Positions 44,570-55,463 of a DNA stretch of 64,000 nucleotides are shown one piece after another; the first letter of the stretch is position 1, and each line of letters opens with the position of its first letter. Where the stretch lies: the NCBI GenBank assembly GCA_963969345.1, contig OZ017769.1, forward strand, positions 1,240,001 to 1,304,000. The letters are read 5' to 3'. Below the pieces are notes generated by a model. The model saw only the letters and a program-made list of their open reading frames with translations, made no database searches and was not told the origin of the DNA. The DNA is from Turbatrix aceti. Its lineage: Eukaryota > Nematoda > Chromadorea > Rhabditida > Panagrolaimidae. The position numbers were made by a program, and so were the translations under genes.

Positions 44570-46858
44570 ATGTCGACCTGCACGATGGAAGCCGTCTCTT
44601 CTGCCACAATCACCATGTCCCCGACGATCGACCGCCTGCCAAGTCTGGCCCACGCCGAGGTCATCTCCCACCTCGAGCCGGAAGCCCTCGTCGCCCTCGC
44701 CCGCTGCTCGAGGCAGTTCTACGCCTGGTGTCGACGACTTCGCGCGTATCCCCTCAAGTCGTTGAGCGTCGACGTCGCGGCTGGTACCGCAACCCTCCAC
44801 GACCTGCTCAGCGTCGAGCCACGCACCGTTGGCCTCGGCAACGTCCCTAAGCGCATTTACGTCCTCGACAGCTTTGAGATGACTGGATTCGACCCGTCGA
44901 CAGGTGAGTACCGGGAAAAAAAACCGAAAAAAACGGCAGGTAACAAAAAAGAGCAAAAAAAGTGTCCAAACTGATTTCTGAGATAAAAAAAATCTTGTGT
45001 GATCAGATCAGACGAACTGGTGTTTTTCTGCTGTGCACTTTGCTCCTCGACCCCCCGCATAACAAAAACAAAAATAAAAACAAAAAATAGAGTGCTTGGT
45101 ATTTTTTTGAAGGACTCAAAAACTTTTTTGTTACTGCGAAAAAAGAGTATTTGTGTTTTGTTGTCTCTGACAGCCAGTATCTAGTATGACTCCACTGTTG
45201 AATATTTTTTGTTGTTGTTTTTTAAGGTTACAAAAATTGTCTGTTTTTTTGAATCGCTTTAAAAATCCAAAAAAATGATCTGCCGACTTACGAATCCAAT
45301 TTTTATCATCACCAAAAAAAGGAAAAAAAACGCATTTTGCATTCCCGGTCCAAAAGCACCAAACCAACTAAAGAACATCCGTTGAACAATTTTATGACTT
45401 CCCTTGGCGCAGGCAGCGCAAATAAAAAAGCATAATTATCAGTTTCCCTGACTCACGTGACTGCATGCTCCAGACAATTTAGAGTCCGGTCAAGTGGTCA
45501 CAGGTTTTGGTTCCTTTTTTCCCATGTGACTTTCACAAGCTCTTCTGGAAAGAAAAAAAGTCGCTACACGGGTGTGTATGTACTAAATTTGTCGTCGTGC
45601 ATACAAGAGAGAAAGAAAATAGTTGCTTCAGCATCCAGCTGCAGCAGCCAATACTAAAGATAGCCAAACGTGAGATGATGCAATGGCTATTCGTTCCAAC
45701 TGCTCGCACTTACATCAGAGCAGTAACTAACATTTTTTGGTTATTAGCTTTTGACAAAAAAACAGAGATCAGACTACGGACAAATAATATCGGGAAAAAA
45801 CAACATGTGGATGCGTTTTTAAAAATTGTCCACGTATGCAGGCACGTTGTATGTTTGACTGTTTTGAACTTTTTCTCATAGATTTCAAACAAAAAAATAT
45901 TTAGTGAGTACCGGAATACAAAAAAAAAACAAATTCTAAAAAAAAACAAAGCGTTTTCAAAACGTAACATAATAACACAGAAAAAATGTTATTCACAAAA
46001 AATAGCACCCAAAACGTAACAAGTAGCAAAAATTGAATGTTATCCGTCGCACATGACGTAACAGTTTAGCAACATTTTTTGTTATTCAGCAAAAATAGCA
46101 TCTCAAAAGTAACATTTTAGCTCAAAATAAATGTTATGCAGTGCACCTGCAGTAATGAATTTTTGTTACTATAAAAAAATTTATTATTATAAATCGTATT
46201 TTTCTATTAAAAAAATGTATTTTTAATTTTTTTTTAAATAAAAATACAATTTCCATTAAAAAATATTTTTTCTTAAATCGTGTTTTTTCTATTTTTTAAA
46301 AAAATGAATTTTTTTTCAGAATCGTTTCCCGACCCCACCACAGTCCTCACCCTCCTGACCCCCATCCTGCCTCTTCTCGCGACCGTTTCCACCGTCACAC
46401 TGACCGGCCTTCTTCACGCAGAAACGGTTCGTGCGGTCCTCGCCGCCGCATCCAAGGCCATCAACTTCGACATTTCGTCCCTCTGCCTCTCCCAGCCGAC
46501 GGAAGCCGCGTCGCTGTTCAGCGACAACAACCGCATCAACGCGATCACCGCCAGTGGAAAAAACGGAGTCGAGCTTAACGAAAATTTCTTTGAACTACTC
46601 CGTGCGAAATCCTGGGCTGGAGCTCCGCTACAGACGGTTACGGTATACGACTACTTCAACACGAACGCGATTGTCGCTTTTGCCCAGCACACGCGTTTCG
46701 CAAAGACGGGTACCGCGCATTTTGTTATCAAGAAGGAAAACTTCTGGACCCACTATGCCCATTTGCATCGTCATTTTATTGATTCCAACATTGTGAGTGG
46801 ACCCCAGATCGCTGTCAATGGCACGTTTCTGAACGTTCCGCATCCTGTTGAAGAGTAA
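44570..46858 (+). CDS. F-box domain protein
   Basis: Exons 44570-44903 and 46320-46858, joined in phase 1 over a 1.4-kb intron; 290 residues. Residues about 22-60 read as an F-box: RLPSLAHAEVISHLEPEALVALARCSRQFYAW (given here in two parts: RLPSLAHAEVISHL, then EPEALVALARCSRQFY). Such proteins recruit substrates to SCF ubiquitin ligases through Skp1. The C-terminal region is Leu-rich with no WD40, LRR, FTH or FBA domain that I can identify, similar to the diverse nematode F-box families. The large intron contains a periodic repeat block and AT-rich filler. The codon use in both exons is GC-rich like the neighbouring genes. Confidence 0.72.
45955..46165 (+). repeat. GTAACATTTTAG-family repeat block (F-box gene intron)
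   Basis: Forward units: ACGTAACAGTTTAGCAAC, AAAGTAACATTTTAGC, ending CAGTGCACCTGCAGTAATG. Confidence 0.75.
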
Positions 46859-46984
46859 ATTTTGTGTTTTGTAAATTTGCATATTTTTTTGTGATTGTGA
46901 CATAAATGTTTTTGCATTTTGTTTATTTTTGGTCGAGAAATTGGATCAGGAAATTGAACGCTGGCATCACTGGGATATTGTAGG

Positions 46985-47215
46985 ACAGTTGATTCCCAGC
47001 ACTTTACCCTCTCCCGAGAGTTTACTCCCAGACAGATTACAAACAGGTCAGTTTCCCAAATGTCGTTTTCAGTTGTTGAGTTGACCTAATAACTGCAAAA
47101 AGGCGCGCAAATCTTTGGATGGGGGCTTCATGTTTTGCGCCGATCAACCGAACGGCTACTTTTCGATCGATCGTTGTGCCGCTTTTGACCGGAATGCTGC
47201 ATCAACTACCACAAA
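46985..47215 (+). repeat. Dispersed repeat shared with the palindrome arms
   Basis: Similar in order and sequence to 21870-22060 (and inverted 18480-18690): CAGGTCAGTTT(C)CCAAATGTCG, TTGAGTTGACCTAA, TTTTGCGCCG, GATCGTTGTGCCG. A third dispersed copy, so this piece predates or is independent of the palindrome. Confidence 0.65.
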
Positions 47216-47399
47216 ATATGTTTTACAGACAAAAAATGTTTAAATTATTATAAAAATCACATCACAAATCCCAGAAAGCCTGGAATCACAAAAAATGAAG
47301 GTAATAATAAATAGTTTACTTGTCTACAAATTTAGGAATTTTTTTTGGAAAGTTTTTTTTATAAATTTCCTGTTTGGAAACACTGTCATTTAAGAAAAC

Positions 47400-48338
47400 A
47401 TAAAAATGGCCTCGGCTCGTCTCAGTCAGGCTCGCCGAGTTTTGTTTGCTTTTGTCAATGATTCATACGAGCAGCTTGTATCTTGAGTGCACACCACACC
47501 TTTTCCGGTGCCTGCGTGCATTGTATGCAGCACAACAGTCCAGCTGTACAATTTGGTCATTGAATTTCCTTTGGGCTTGTCTGACTTTGTTGTTGTACGC
47601 CATATCGATTTGACCAGAACAACGTTATTCGGCTTCAATTCTGTATATTTCCTTTGTAAGCGATGGCTTTACCGATGCCATTGGCCGCCAGCGCGGGCAT
47701 GAAGCTGGTCATTATTGCAAGTTTTTTATTATTTTTATTTTTCCAGTCAGTGACACTTTCCATTTTAGTTCCTTACGATTGCTGTCATTTGTCTCATCAA
47801 CCCCCGATACGTCACGACTTACATCTCCATAAACTACGAAATCGTCTTTATCTACTTGGTTTCGGCCTTGACGCTCGTTTACTGTATTGTATCGTGCATC
47901 ATGTACGTCATCATGCACCGATCTGAAGGATCAGAGGATCGACTGTCGCTGACCAATTGTTCGTTGACGGTGAGTAGTATTTTTGAACATTTGTGGTCAG
48001 GAACAGGGGATTCATATTTTTTTGAACAAATTCGTGTGTGTTTGCAAACAAAAAAAATTGACTAATATTTCAATTCTTTATATATTTTTTTGAAGGAAGT
48101 CGTCTTCTCGACAGCTGGAATCATAGGATGGATAACTATCTGCGGAATTAGCGGCAACATAGTTCAACGAACGATCCTCGAAACCGGGCAAAATTTTGGC
48201 TGGCTGGGTGGTTGCGCAGGTGTCAACACTGCTCTTTTTCTGGGTGTACTGGCCATCTTTGCCATGAACGTCATCAACGAAAAAGTTTTCATCGGGAATA
48301 ACACTCGTTATAAATTTCGACCTGGAAACCGAGTGTAA
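47400..48338 (+). CDS. Four-TM (MARVEL/tetraspan-like) membrane protein
   Basis: Two exons are well supported: 47769-47969 and 48096-48338, both phase 0, giving 147 residues. Four hydrophobic segments are visible: FLTIAVICLINPRYV, IVFIYLVSALTLVYCIVSC, AGIIGWITICGISGNIV and VNTALFLGVLAIFAMNVI. A short hydrophilic tail ends KFRPGNRV. This 2+2 layout with short loops resembles MARVEL-type four-TM proteins; the family is not certain. The first exon could not be resolved. Candidates with ATG at 47406 or 47487 exist, but none joins in phase to 47769 with a convincing product, so the start given is only a limit. Confidence 0.5.
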
Positions 48339-48454
48339 AAAACTTCTTTGCAAGCACAAATAATACGATTTTTTTGCTGCTTCGTAACGATGTTTTAAAA
48401 TTTAACATTATGTTTATAAAGATCGTGCTACACATCGATCAACACGCTGATTAA

Positions 48455-50434
48455 GAGGGACTCTGCGAGCCGATTTTGGAATAAGGTGAAGGCCGCGACC
48501 CAGCTAATTTACAACTTCAAATGTTTTGTGCCCAAGTTGTAGGGGGGCCTATGGGAGACTCCAAATTGGCCATAATAGATTTTTCAGATGCCGGATTCTG
48601 GAGCTAGGGCTTCTCGAATGTTTCGACGTCAAAATTTCAAACTGCTTCTAAAAATCTGATGTTTGGCATACAGGGGTATCTTGGCACGAGAAATCGACTG
48701 GTGTATTCCGATTTTTCAAAAAACATCTGACTTTTTTGAAAAAATTGATTTTCTTCGATTTACCTGTTTTTACCGTCAAAAATTGGCTGTGGCGTCCGAG
48801 AGAGGATCCTCCAGCGGGTTTTGACACCGGAATCTGAAAGCCCGTCTTTTTTGACGTCGATTGAGGTATTACACAAAAAAAATTATGTCCCTTTATTTGA
48901 CCAACACTAGGCTTGTATGGCGCGCACTTGGTAAAAAAACACCTTTGTCGAGTTTCCGAAATGAATATTTTTATAGTTGGAAAAATCTAATTTGTGGTTT
49001 CCGGGGGTATTTTGGCACGAGAAATCGACTGGTGTATTCAGATTTCTCAAAAAACATCTGATTTTTATGAAAAACTTGATGGTTGATGTTTTACCGTTAT
49101 TTACCGTCACAAAATTGGCTGCAGCGCCCGAGGGAGAATCTTCCAGGCAGTTTTGATGCCAGAATCTGTTTTCCCATCTTTTTCGACGTCGATTGATGTA
49201 TAACACAGAAAAATTGAGGTGCCTTTCTTTGACCATAGCCAGGTTTTTATCGCGCGCACTAGGTACAAACACCCTTTTTTTGCGTCATTGACCGAAAAAG
49301 ACGTAAGCGCTTTTGTTTTATGTGCTTACGGTCACCTGGGTATGTTTAGACAGGTCCCAAAAATTGTTTTTAGCGACTTGCGCTCCTTATCAGATAATTG
49401 AAGCGGTAAATTACGATATTTCAGTTTCATGTTTTTTTAATGCCAGTGACAATACACAAAATAATCGGATGATCAGCGCAAGTCGCTAAAAACAATATTT
49501 AGGACATGCCTGAACACACCCAGGTGACCGTGAGCACATAAAACAAAAATTGGCTTCAGGGCTTTTTTTTGAACATGACTCCTGTTACGCGCGCCCACGT
49601 CTTTTTCGGTCAATGACGCAAAAAAAGGTGTTTGCACCAAGTGCGCGCGATAAAAACCTGGCTATGGTCAAAGAAAGGCACCTCAATTTTTCTGTGTTAT
49701 ACATCAATCGACGTCGAAAAAGATGGGAAAACAGATTCTGGCATCAAAACTGCCTGGAAGATTCTCCCTCGGGCGCTGCAGCCAATTTTGTGACGGTAAA
49801 TAACGGTAAAACATCAACCATCAAGTTTTTCATAAAAATCAGATGTTTTTTGAGAAATCTGAATACACCAGTCGATTTCTCGTGCCAAAATACCCCCGGA
49901 AACCACAAATTAGATTTTTCCAACTATAAAAATATTCATTTCGGAAACTCGACAAAGGTGTTTTTTTACCAAGTGCGCGCCATACAAGCCTAGTGTTGGT
50001 CAAATAAAGGGACATAATTTTTTTTGTGTAATACCTCAATCGACGTCAAAAAAGACGGGCTTTCAGATTCCGGTGTCAAAACCCGCTGGAGGATCCTCTC
50101 TCGGACGCCACAGCCAATTTTTGACGGTAAAAACAGGTAAATCGAAGAAAATCAATTTTTTCAAAAAAGTCAGATGTTTTTTGAAAAATCGGAATACACC
50201 AGTCGATTTCTCGTGCCAAGATACCCCTGTATGCCAAAAATCAGATTTTTAAAAGCAGTTTGAAATTTTGACGTCAAAACATTCGAGAAGCCCTAGCTCC
50301 AGAATCCGGCATCTGAAAAATCTATTATGGCCCATTTGGAGTCTCCCATAGGCCCCCCTACAACTTGGGCACAAAACATTTGAAGTTGTAAATTAGCTGG
50401 GTCGCCGACCTCAAATCGGCTCGCAGAGTCCCTT
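48455..50434. mobile_element. 2-kb foldback element at TTAA
   Basis: Two arms of about 930-960 bp (48455-49384 and 49475-50434) are inverted copies, nearly identical over long stretches, with a 90-bp central spacer. The outer ends read GAGGGACTCTGCGAGCC and AAGGGACTCTGCGAGCC inward, and both are flanked by TTAA (48451-48454 and 50435-50438). A TTAA duplication is typical of piggyBac-type integration. The arms contain mirrored open frames (66 to 147 codons) that are simply the two strands of the same repeat, not a transposase. Right-arm differences include an extra segment near 49550-49600. Confidence 0.82.
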
Positions 50435-50438
50435 TTAA

Positions 50439-50966
50439 CATGGTGATTATCTCAAAAAGAAATCAAAAAACTGTACGAACACTTTTATGCCCCTGCACAG
50501 CATGAGCAGTCCAAAAATTATGCCAAATCCACCACAAGCTTTCACAAGGGTGGACAAAATAGATTACCTCAATTTGGGCAATTAAACCGACGGTTGTGCC
50601 ATTTGACTTCGTAACAAAAAAAGATGCGCGCAAATCGCATATATTACCGTCATTCTTGAAAAACAACAGGGAATTATGAGTATCTAGGCGATAAGTTTTT
50701 TTTCCTAAAACAACATATTTTTACATAAAAAATTACCTCGCTTGACTGAACAAATACTGTAAATAACAAAACAAACAAAAACGCAACTCCACTGTCATCC
50801 GTGAGACCGTAATTAATTTGATATTATGCTTTGAAGTTTACCCAAGGACGCGAAAATGCGCACGCGCTTGTTTTCCTCACGAAAATCCAAATGGCAGCCT
50901 ATGTTCAGCTCTTGTTGTGGTGTTGTTTGCGTTGGCTAATCAGCGTGCTTTTATCTCCGTGCCCAT
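50439..50966. other. Spacer upstream of second F-box gene
   Basis: No supportable gene. A 67-codon minus-strand frame at 50463-50666 lacks any recognisable feature. The last 150 bp are GC-richer and probably hold the promoter or 5' UTR of the F-box gene. Confidence 0.45.
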
Positions 50967-53092
50967 ATGTCGTCCTCGCCGTCATCAGTATCGGCCCAGT
51001 TTTCTGACATGCCAGTGGACGGAGAACGGGAAGGCGAACGCGTCGAGGGTGCAGCTTCGGAGTCCGGCTACCCGATGCCTCGTGTCACGGATGCTCTTGC
51101 TCTTGAGCATCGATCGAGCAGCATGCTCAACGAGAGCGAGTTTGACGAACTCATCCGTCTTCGATCCGAGGTTGCGACGCTCAACAACAATTACGATTTG
51201 CTTATTCAGGTTTGATTTTTCGACCGTTTTTATTATCGTAAACTCTTTTTTTCTGTTTTTTACGTTCAATTTTGGTTTTTTGAAAGTTTTTATAATCGTA
51301 AACCCTTTCCTTTTGTTTTGGAATCATGAATCACGTATTTACCGCCTTTCAGACACTCCACACCCTTACCGGAGACTACCTCAAGCGCCGACACGCGGCA
51401 TCTCCCTCCGAAGACGCATCATCCATCTCTTCCGCTCTCCTGCCACTCAAGCGCACCAAGCACAACGTGTCTATCCCGAGTTCCTCTGCTTCCCTGACGA
51501 ATGACTCGCCGTTCAACAATCTGTGCAATTCTCTGCCCTCGCTGGATAAGCCGTCCGGGCTCTCACCTCTTCCCGCCGAGGTCTTGCTTCACATTTTCCG
51601 ATTTTGTCAACGAGAAGACCTCGATCGATGCCAGCTCGTGTGCCGTCAGTGGCGATCGATTATCACAACCCATCAAACTCAATTGTCGAGACGGAATGTT
51701 CGACTCGTCAATGTCGTTGAGAATAACGGATCCGTGACCATTGCTGTGTCTTCTGGGAGCAGGAAGATCAAGTTTAATTACTTACTTCACAATGAACAAA
51801 ATGCGTGAGTTTTTATTTTGGCATTATTTGAGTACTTTCTAATCAAAAAAAAGAAATCATTCAAAAAATGACAAAAGAACGTTCTTCTGGCTTACAATAA
51901 CAAAAATCGTAACTAAAATATTACTTTACGTGCGCTGCATAGCATTCATTATCAGCTAAAATGTAACTTTCAAGCTGCTCTATTCCGTGAATAACACCGA
52001 AAAGTACGAAAAATGTTACGTTATGTCTGATGCATAACATCGCTTTGCCACTAAAATGTTACTTTTGCTGGCGCTGTTTTTCATGGATAACAAAAAAAGT
52101 CGCTAATTTGTTACTTCACGTGCGATGCATAACATTTGATTTTCGCTATTTTGTTACGTTTTGAGTGTTTTTTTCGCTTTTCGATGTTTTTAAAAAAATG
52201 TCTGGAAATGCTCATACAAAAGTTTTACTGTTTTGCTTTTCGAACATCAAACACACCCTAAAAAACATACATCTTTTAGTTCCGAGGAACTCAACAAGGC
52301 GATCGTCCGCACCCTGCAGTATTCGACGGTACGTCGCCTTCTGATGTGCGGCTTCGAACTCAACGAAGTCATCGCACACGACATCGCATCCATCATGCGA
52401 CGCGCCGACGTCACGCTGACCCGTGTCGAGCTCATCGGCATGTCCATTGGCAAGATCTCGGCCTCTTCATTCCACCGTTTCCTCGGCGATCACCTCTTTG
52501 CCAAGGAGTACTTTATCGACGGCGTCAAGGATGCCGACATTGATCACTTCAACAGCGGTAGGAAAATTTTTGTTTGGGTTTTAAGAATATTTTTTTGTCT
52601 TTAGCTTTCTTTGAAAAACCAGGCATAGCCCAATCCCTGGACCTTTTCATCTTCGACGCTGCGACCATATCCGACGAGGATCTCAATCTCGAAGTCGGCG
52701 ATGACGTCTTGCTGGACAACTTTTTTGGAAAGCATGTCGGCACCGATCAGAGGAATAGTCTGTACCTGGATTCGCCGTCAATTTCGTCCTCTTTTGTCTA
52801 CTCTGCTTTATTGGTCGGTTTTTTATGCCTGAAAATTTTATTTTTATAAAAAATGTTTTTTCAGCGTTTTGCCAACGAAGACGATCTTTCCTGCTGCCTG
52901 CCCCACGCTGAGTACGCGCATGTACGAGATCAAACGGTACATCCGAGCCGATGCATCCAAATCGAGTACATTACCGATATTCAGTGTGAATTTTCCGCGA
53001 AGAATGTCAAAAACAATCGTATCCTCGAAGCCAAGATCTACAGTCTCTCCGATGACCACGGCTTCGTTCACATTACTTTCAGGGTTTTGTAG
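50967..53092 (+). CDS. F-box domain protein with N-terminal coiled region
   Basis: Exons: 50967-51209, 51353-51804, 52280-52557, 52605-52813, 52865-53092; 469 residues, phases consistent. The N-terminal 150 residues are Ser-rich with a short helix (ELIRLRSEVATLNNNYDLLI). The F-box is at about residues 150-186 (LSPLPAEVLLHIFRFC, then REDLDRCQLVCRQWRSII) and has the classical LP...IF...L...VCRQW pattern. The C-terminal 280 residues alternate helices and strands without visible LRR or WD repeats, possibly an FTH/DUF-type nematode substrate domain. Expected role: substrate receptor of an SCF ligase. Intron 2 contains a periodic repeat block. Confidence 0.82.
51900..52165 (-). repeat. GTAACATTTTAG-family repeat block (F-box gene 2 intron 2)
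   Basis: Reverse units: CTAAAATATTACTTTACGTG, CTAAAATGTAAC, CTAAAATGTTACTTTTGC, GCTATTTTGTTACGTTTTG. Confidence 0.75.
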
Positions 53093-53562
53093 GGGGTCGC
53101 GGTAAGGATACGTTCATTCTTTGTCCCGTAAAACAAAATTACGGTTTTGTGCAGTGTTCTCTTTTTTTTGAATTTCTGTGTATACTATTTATTTTGATTT
53201 TTTACTTGCCTTCTTTTTTTTCAAATTGACTTTTCGGGTCGTGATGAATTAATGTTGTGACTTTATAAAAATAAATAACGCCGTGGATTGAATTTTGAGA
53301 GAAAAATGGCAAATTGAGCTTAAATTTCGGTCTTGAAAGGAAAATTGTAATCATTTGGATTTGATAAGGTTTCGACACGAAAGTCAGAAAACACTAGCGA
53401 TAAATTTAATATCAAAAATAACATTTTATCGATCTAACATTTTTATAACTCAGAATGTCAAAAAAGTTCGCGCTGAGAGTACAAAATATGTTCAAACCTC
53501 CGTTTAGCCAACAGGTCACTCACTGACTCACTTCTCACCTGGATCTCTATTTTTGTTTTATC
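53093..53562. other. Spacer after second F-box gene
   Basis: AT-rich; presumably the 3' UTR of the F-box gene and the short promoter of the next gene. No distinct element seen. Confidence 0.45.
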
Positions 53563-54966
53563 ATGCATTTTCCGTCCAGCATGCCAGAATCATCTTCCCT
53601 AGAAGTCGAACTTCTCGACTTTGACTACTCCATTCTGCGTCGCTTCATCAAACTCGCACCCTTCAACGTGCTGTGCCATCTGACGACTTTCCCCGATACC
53701 GAACGACAGGTCATCAACCTGCGCGGACGCGTAGTTCCTCTTATCATGTTCAGACTGCTCCCAGATGCCGATGACATAATTTTGTTTCCCAACTCTAACT
53801 GGCCCAAGCCGGAGGCGCCGTCTGACTTTGCTCGCTGGAATCCGCAAGGTCTGACAGTTTACGCTTCTTCGGATAACCCGGATGACACAAAGCCTGGCCG
53901 CTTGGAGCCTTACTTTCCGCACATGTCCGAGTGGTGCCTCGAGTGCACCAAAGTTGTGGTTCCGATTTCGGCTGCTGAATTTGAAAAGTTGCTCGAGTTT
54001 GCTACAAAATCGATAGAACTGAATTGTGCCATTGTTCCGACACCCAAGTTTGCTGATTGTGCCAAACTTTTTGTCAACTGTAATATCATACGGTAGGATT
54101 ACAATCTTGCAGTTTTTTATCGTATTAATTGGCAATTTTTTTCAAATTTCAAATTTTATATAAGTATTTTATGCACAAAAAACAGTATCAAAATAACGCA
54201 GTTAACGTAACATTTTAGTGACGCGGCGATATTATTCATCGGACGTAACGTAATATTTTTAGTAGTTTTTGGTGTTATTCACAGAATGCAGCACCCCAAA
54301 AGTAACATTTTAGCCCAAAAAAATGTTATGCAGCGCACATAAAGTAATGTTTTAGATAGAATTTTTTTTTGTTTTTCACCAAAAGATTTATTTATCGTAA
54401 ACTAAATGGTTGAACTTTTTTGTTATTCGTGATTCTTTTATTCTTGGTTTTATACCAGTTATTTTTGGTTTTCAAAAAATTTTCTAGTAGATAAATGCCA
54501 TTTTTTGACTTTTTACAATACACATGTTCAATGCCTAAGAATCGTTCTAAAAAATGTCTTTGTGTTAAAAATTCACATAAATTTTTTTAGACTCAAAATC
54601 CAAAACATGAAATTCGACACCGCAGACATCTTAGCCTTTGCGGAATCCAAAAAAGGCATGCAGTTCAACGCCGTGCTGTACAACGTAGACATGGACATTT
54701 GCATCGATGCCATTTATGCGCTTCATACGGTTTGTCTTTTTTCAGCACACTAGAAGTGTCAGTGTCAAAATTTCTGAATCACATCGGAAACCCTATTGCA
54801 GACGAGCGGAATCGACGACAACCGAAATGAACTCAAATTATTTTTCGTCACCAATGATGACGCATCCGTAAAAGCTAAAGAGACTGATTTTGTAACAAAA
54901 TATGAAACAGGAAAGGATTATGTCTTCTTCATTGCCACAACGTCTTCTGAATTTATCGAACTGTAG
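53563..54966 (+). CDS. Unrecognised protein, 277 residues
   Basis: Exons 53563-54092, 54591-54729 and 54802-54966, joined in phase. The product is soluble, without signal peptide or TM segment. It starts MHFPSSMPESSSLEVELLDF and contains INLRGRVVPLIMF, WNPQGLTVYASS and WCLECTKVVVPIS, with a C-terminal half of alternating strands (FNAVLYNVDMDICIDAIYAL, FFVTNDDASV, YVFFIATTS). The LRR-like or FTH-like alternation together with the adjacent F-box gene suggests a degenerate member of a nematode F-box-associated family lacking the F-box, but this is inference. An alternative start is the internal ATG at 53581. Confidence 0.6.
54175..54355 (+). repeat. GTAACATTTTAG-family repeat block (intron of the unrecognised gene)
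   Basis: Forward units: AACGTAACATTTTAGTGAC, ACGTAATATTTTTAG, AAAGTAACATTTTAGCCC, CAGCGCACATAAAGTAATG. Confidence 0.78.
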
Positions 54967-55463
54967 GCGAAAAAAGGTGCGTGAAAAACAACAATTGTAA
55001 AGACAATTACTATATAAATATTTTCGTGAAACATTATTTGATAAATAACTGTCTGAAGTTGTAAATAAATTTTGTAAATAAAATACGTTATAAATAAATT
55101 GTAAATAAATTACGAACGATATTCAAAAACATGAGTACTCGAACGAGGGAGTAGAAATTGGAAGGTATACAACCTTAAAAATGCTAAAAATCGCATATAA
55201 AAATAAATCACAGTGGTACCATTTGTTTCGGCACTTTTCAAGGTTGCAACTATATTTGTATTTTTTTTCAGACTCTCCATCAAAAATTTATACATATTTT
55301 TATGTTTTCGTACAAGAGTTATCAACCAACTATTTTATTACAAATAACGTGTTTGGAATTGGAGAATTTAGCGCAAAATAACTACAAATACTTCAAAAAA
55401 ATAACTCCGCTAACCGTAAAATGTCAAATTTATTTTCAGTCTGTACAAAGGAATGCCAAATGA
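54967..55463. other. Convergent 3' spacer
   Basis: AT-rich spacer between two genes transcribed towards each other; many AATAAA-like strings (about 55030-55110). No gene seen. Confidence 0.5.

Noticed and set aside
45507..45881. 124-codon ORF inside the F-box gene intron
   Set aside because: AT-rich, Phe/Lys-rich translation without recognisable domain; consistent with intron filler.
47487..47702. 71-codon ORF as exon 1 of the four-TM protein
   Set aside because: It can be spliced in phase at a GTATAT donor, but the product is not hydrophobic and does not look like a four-TM N-terminus; left unresolved.
49550..49993. 147-codon ORF as a transposase or host gene
   Set aside because: It is one strand of the foldback arm; the mirrored arm has the same frame broken at the end. 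No catalytic motif is visible.
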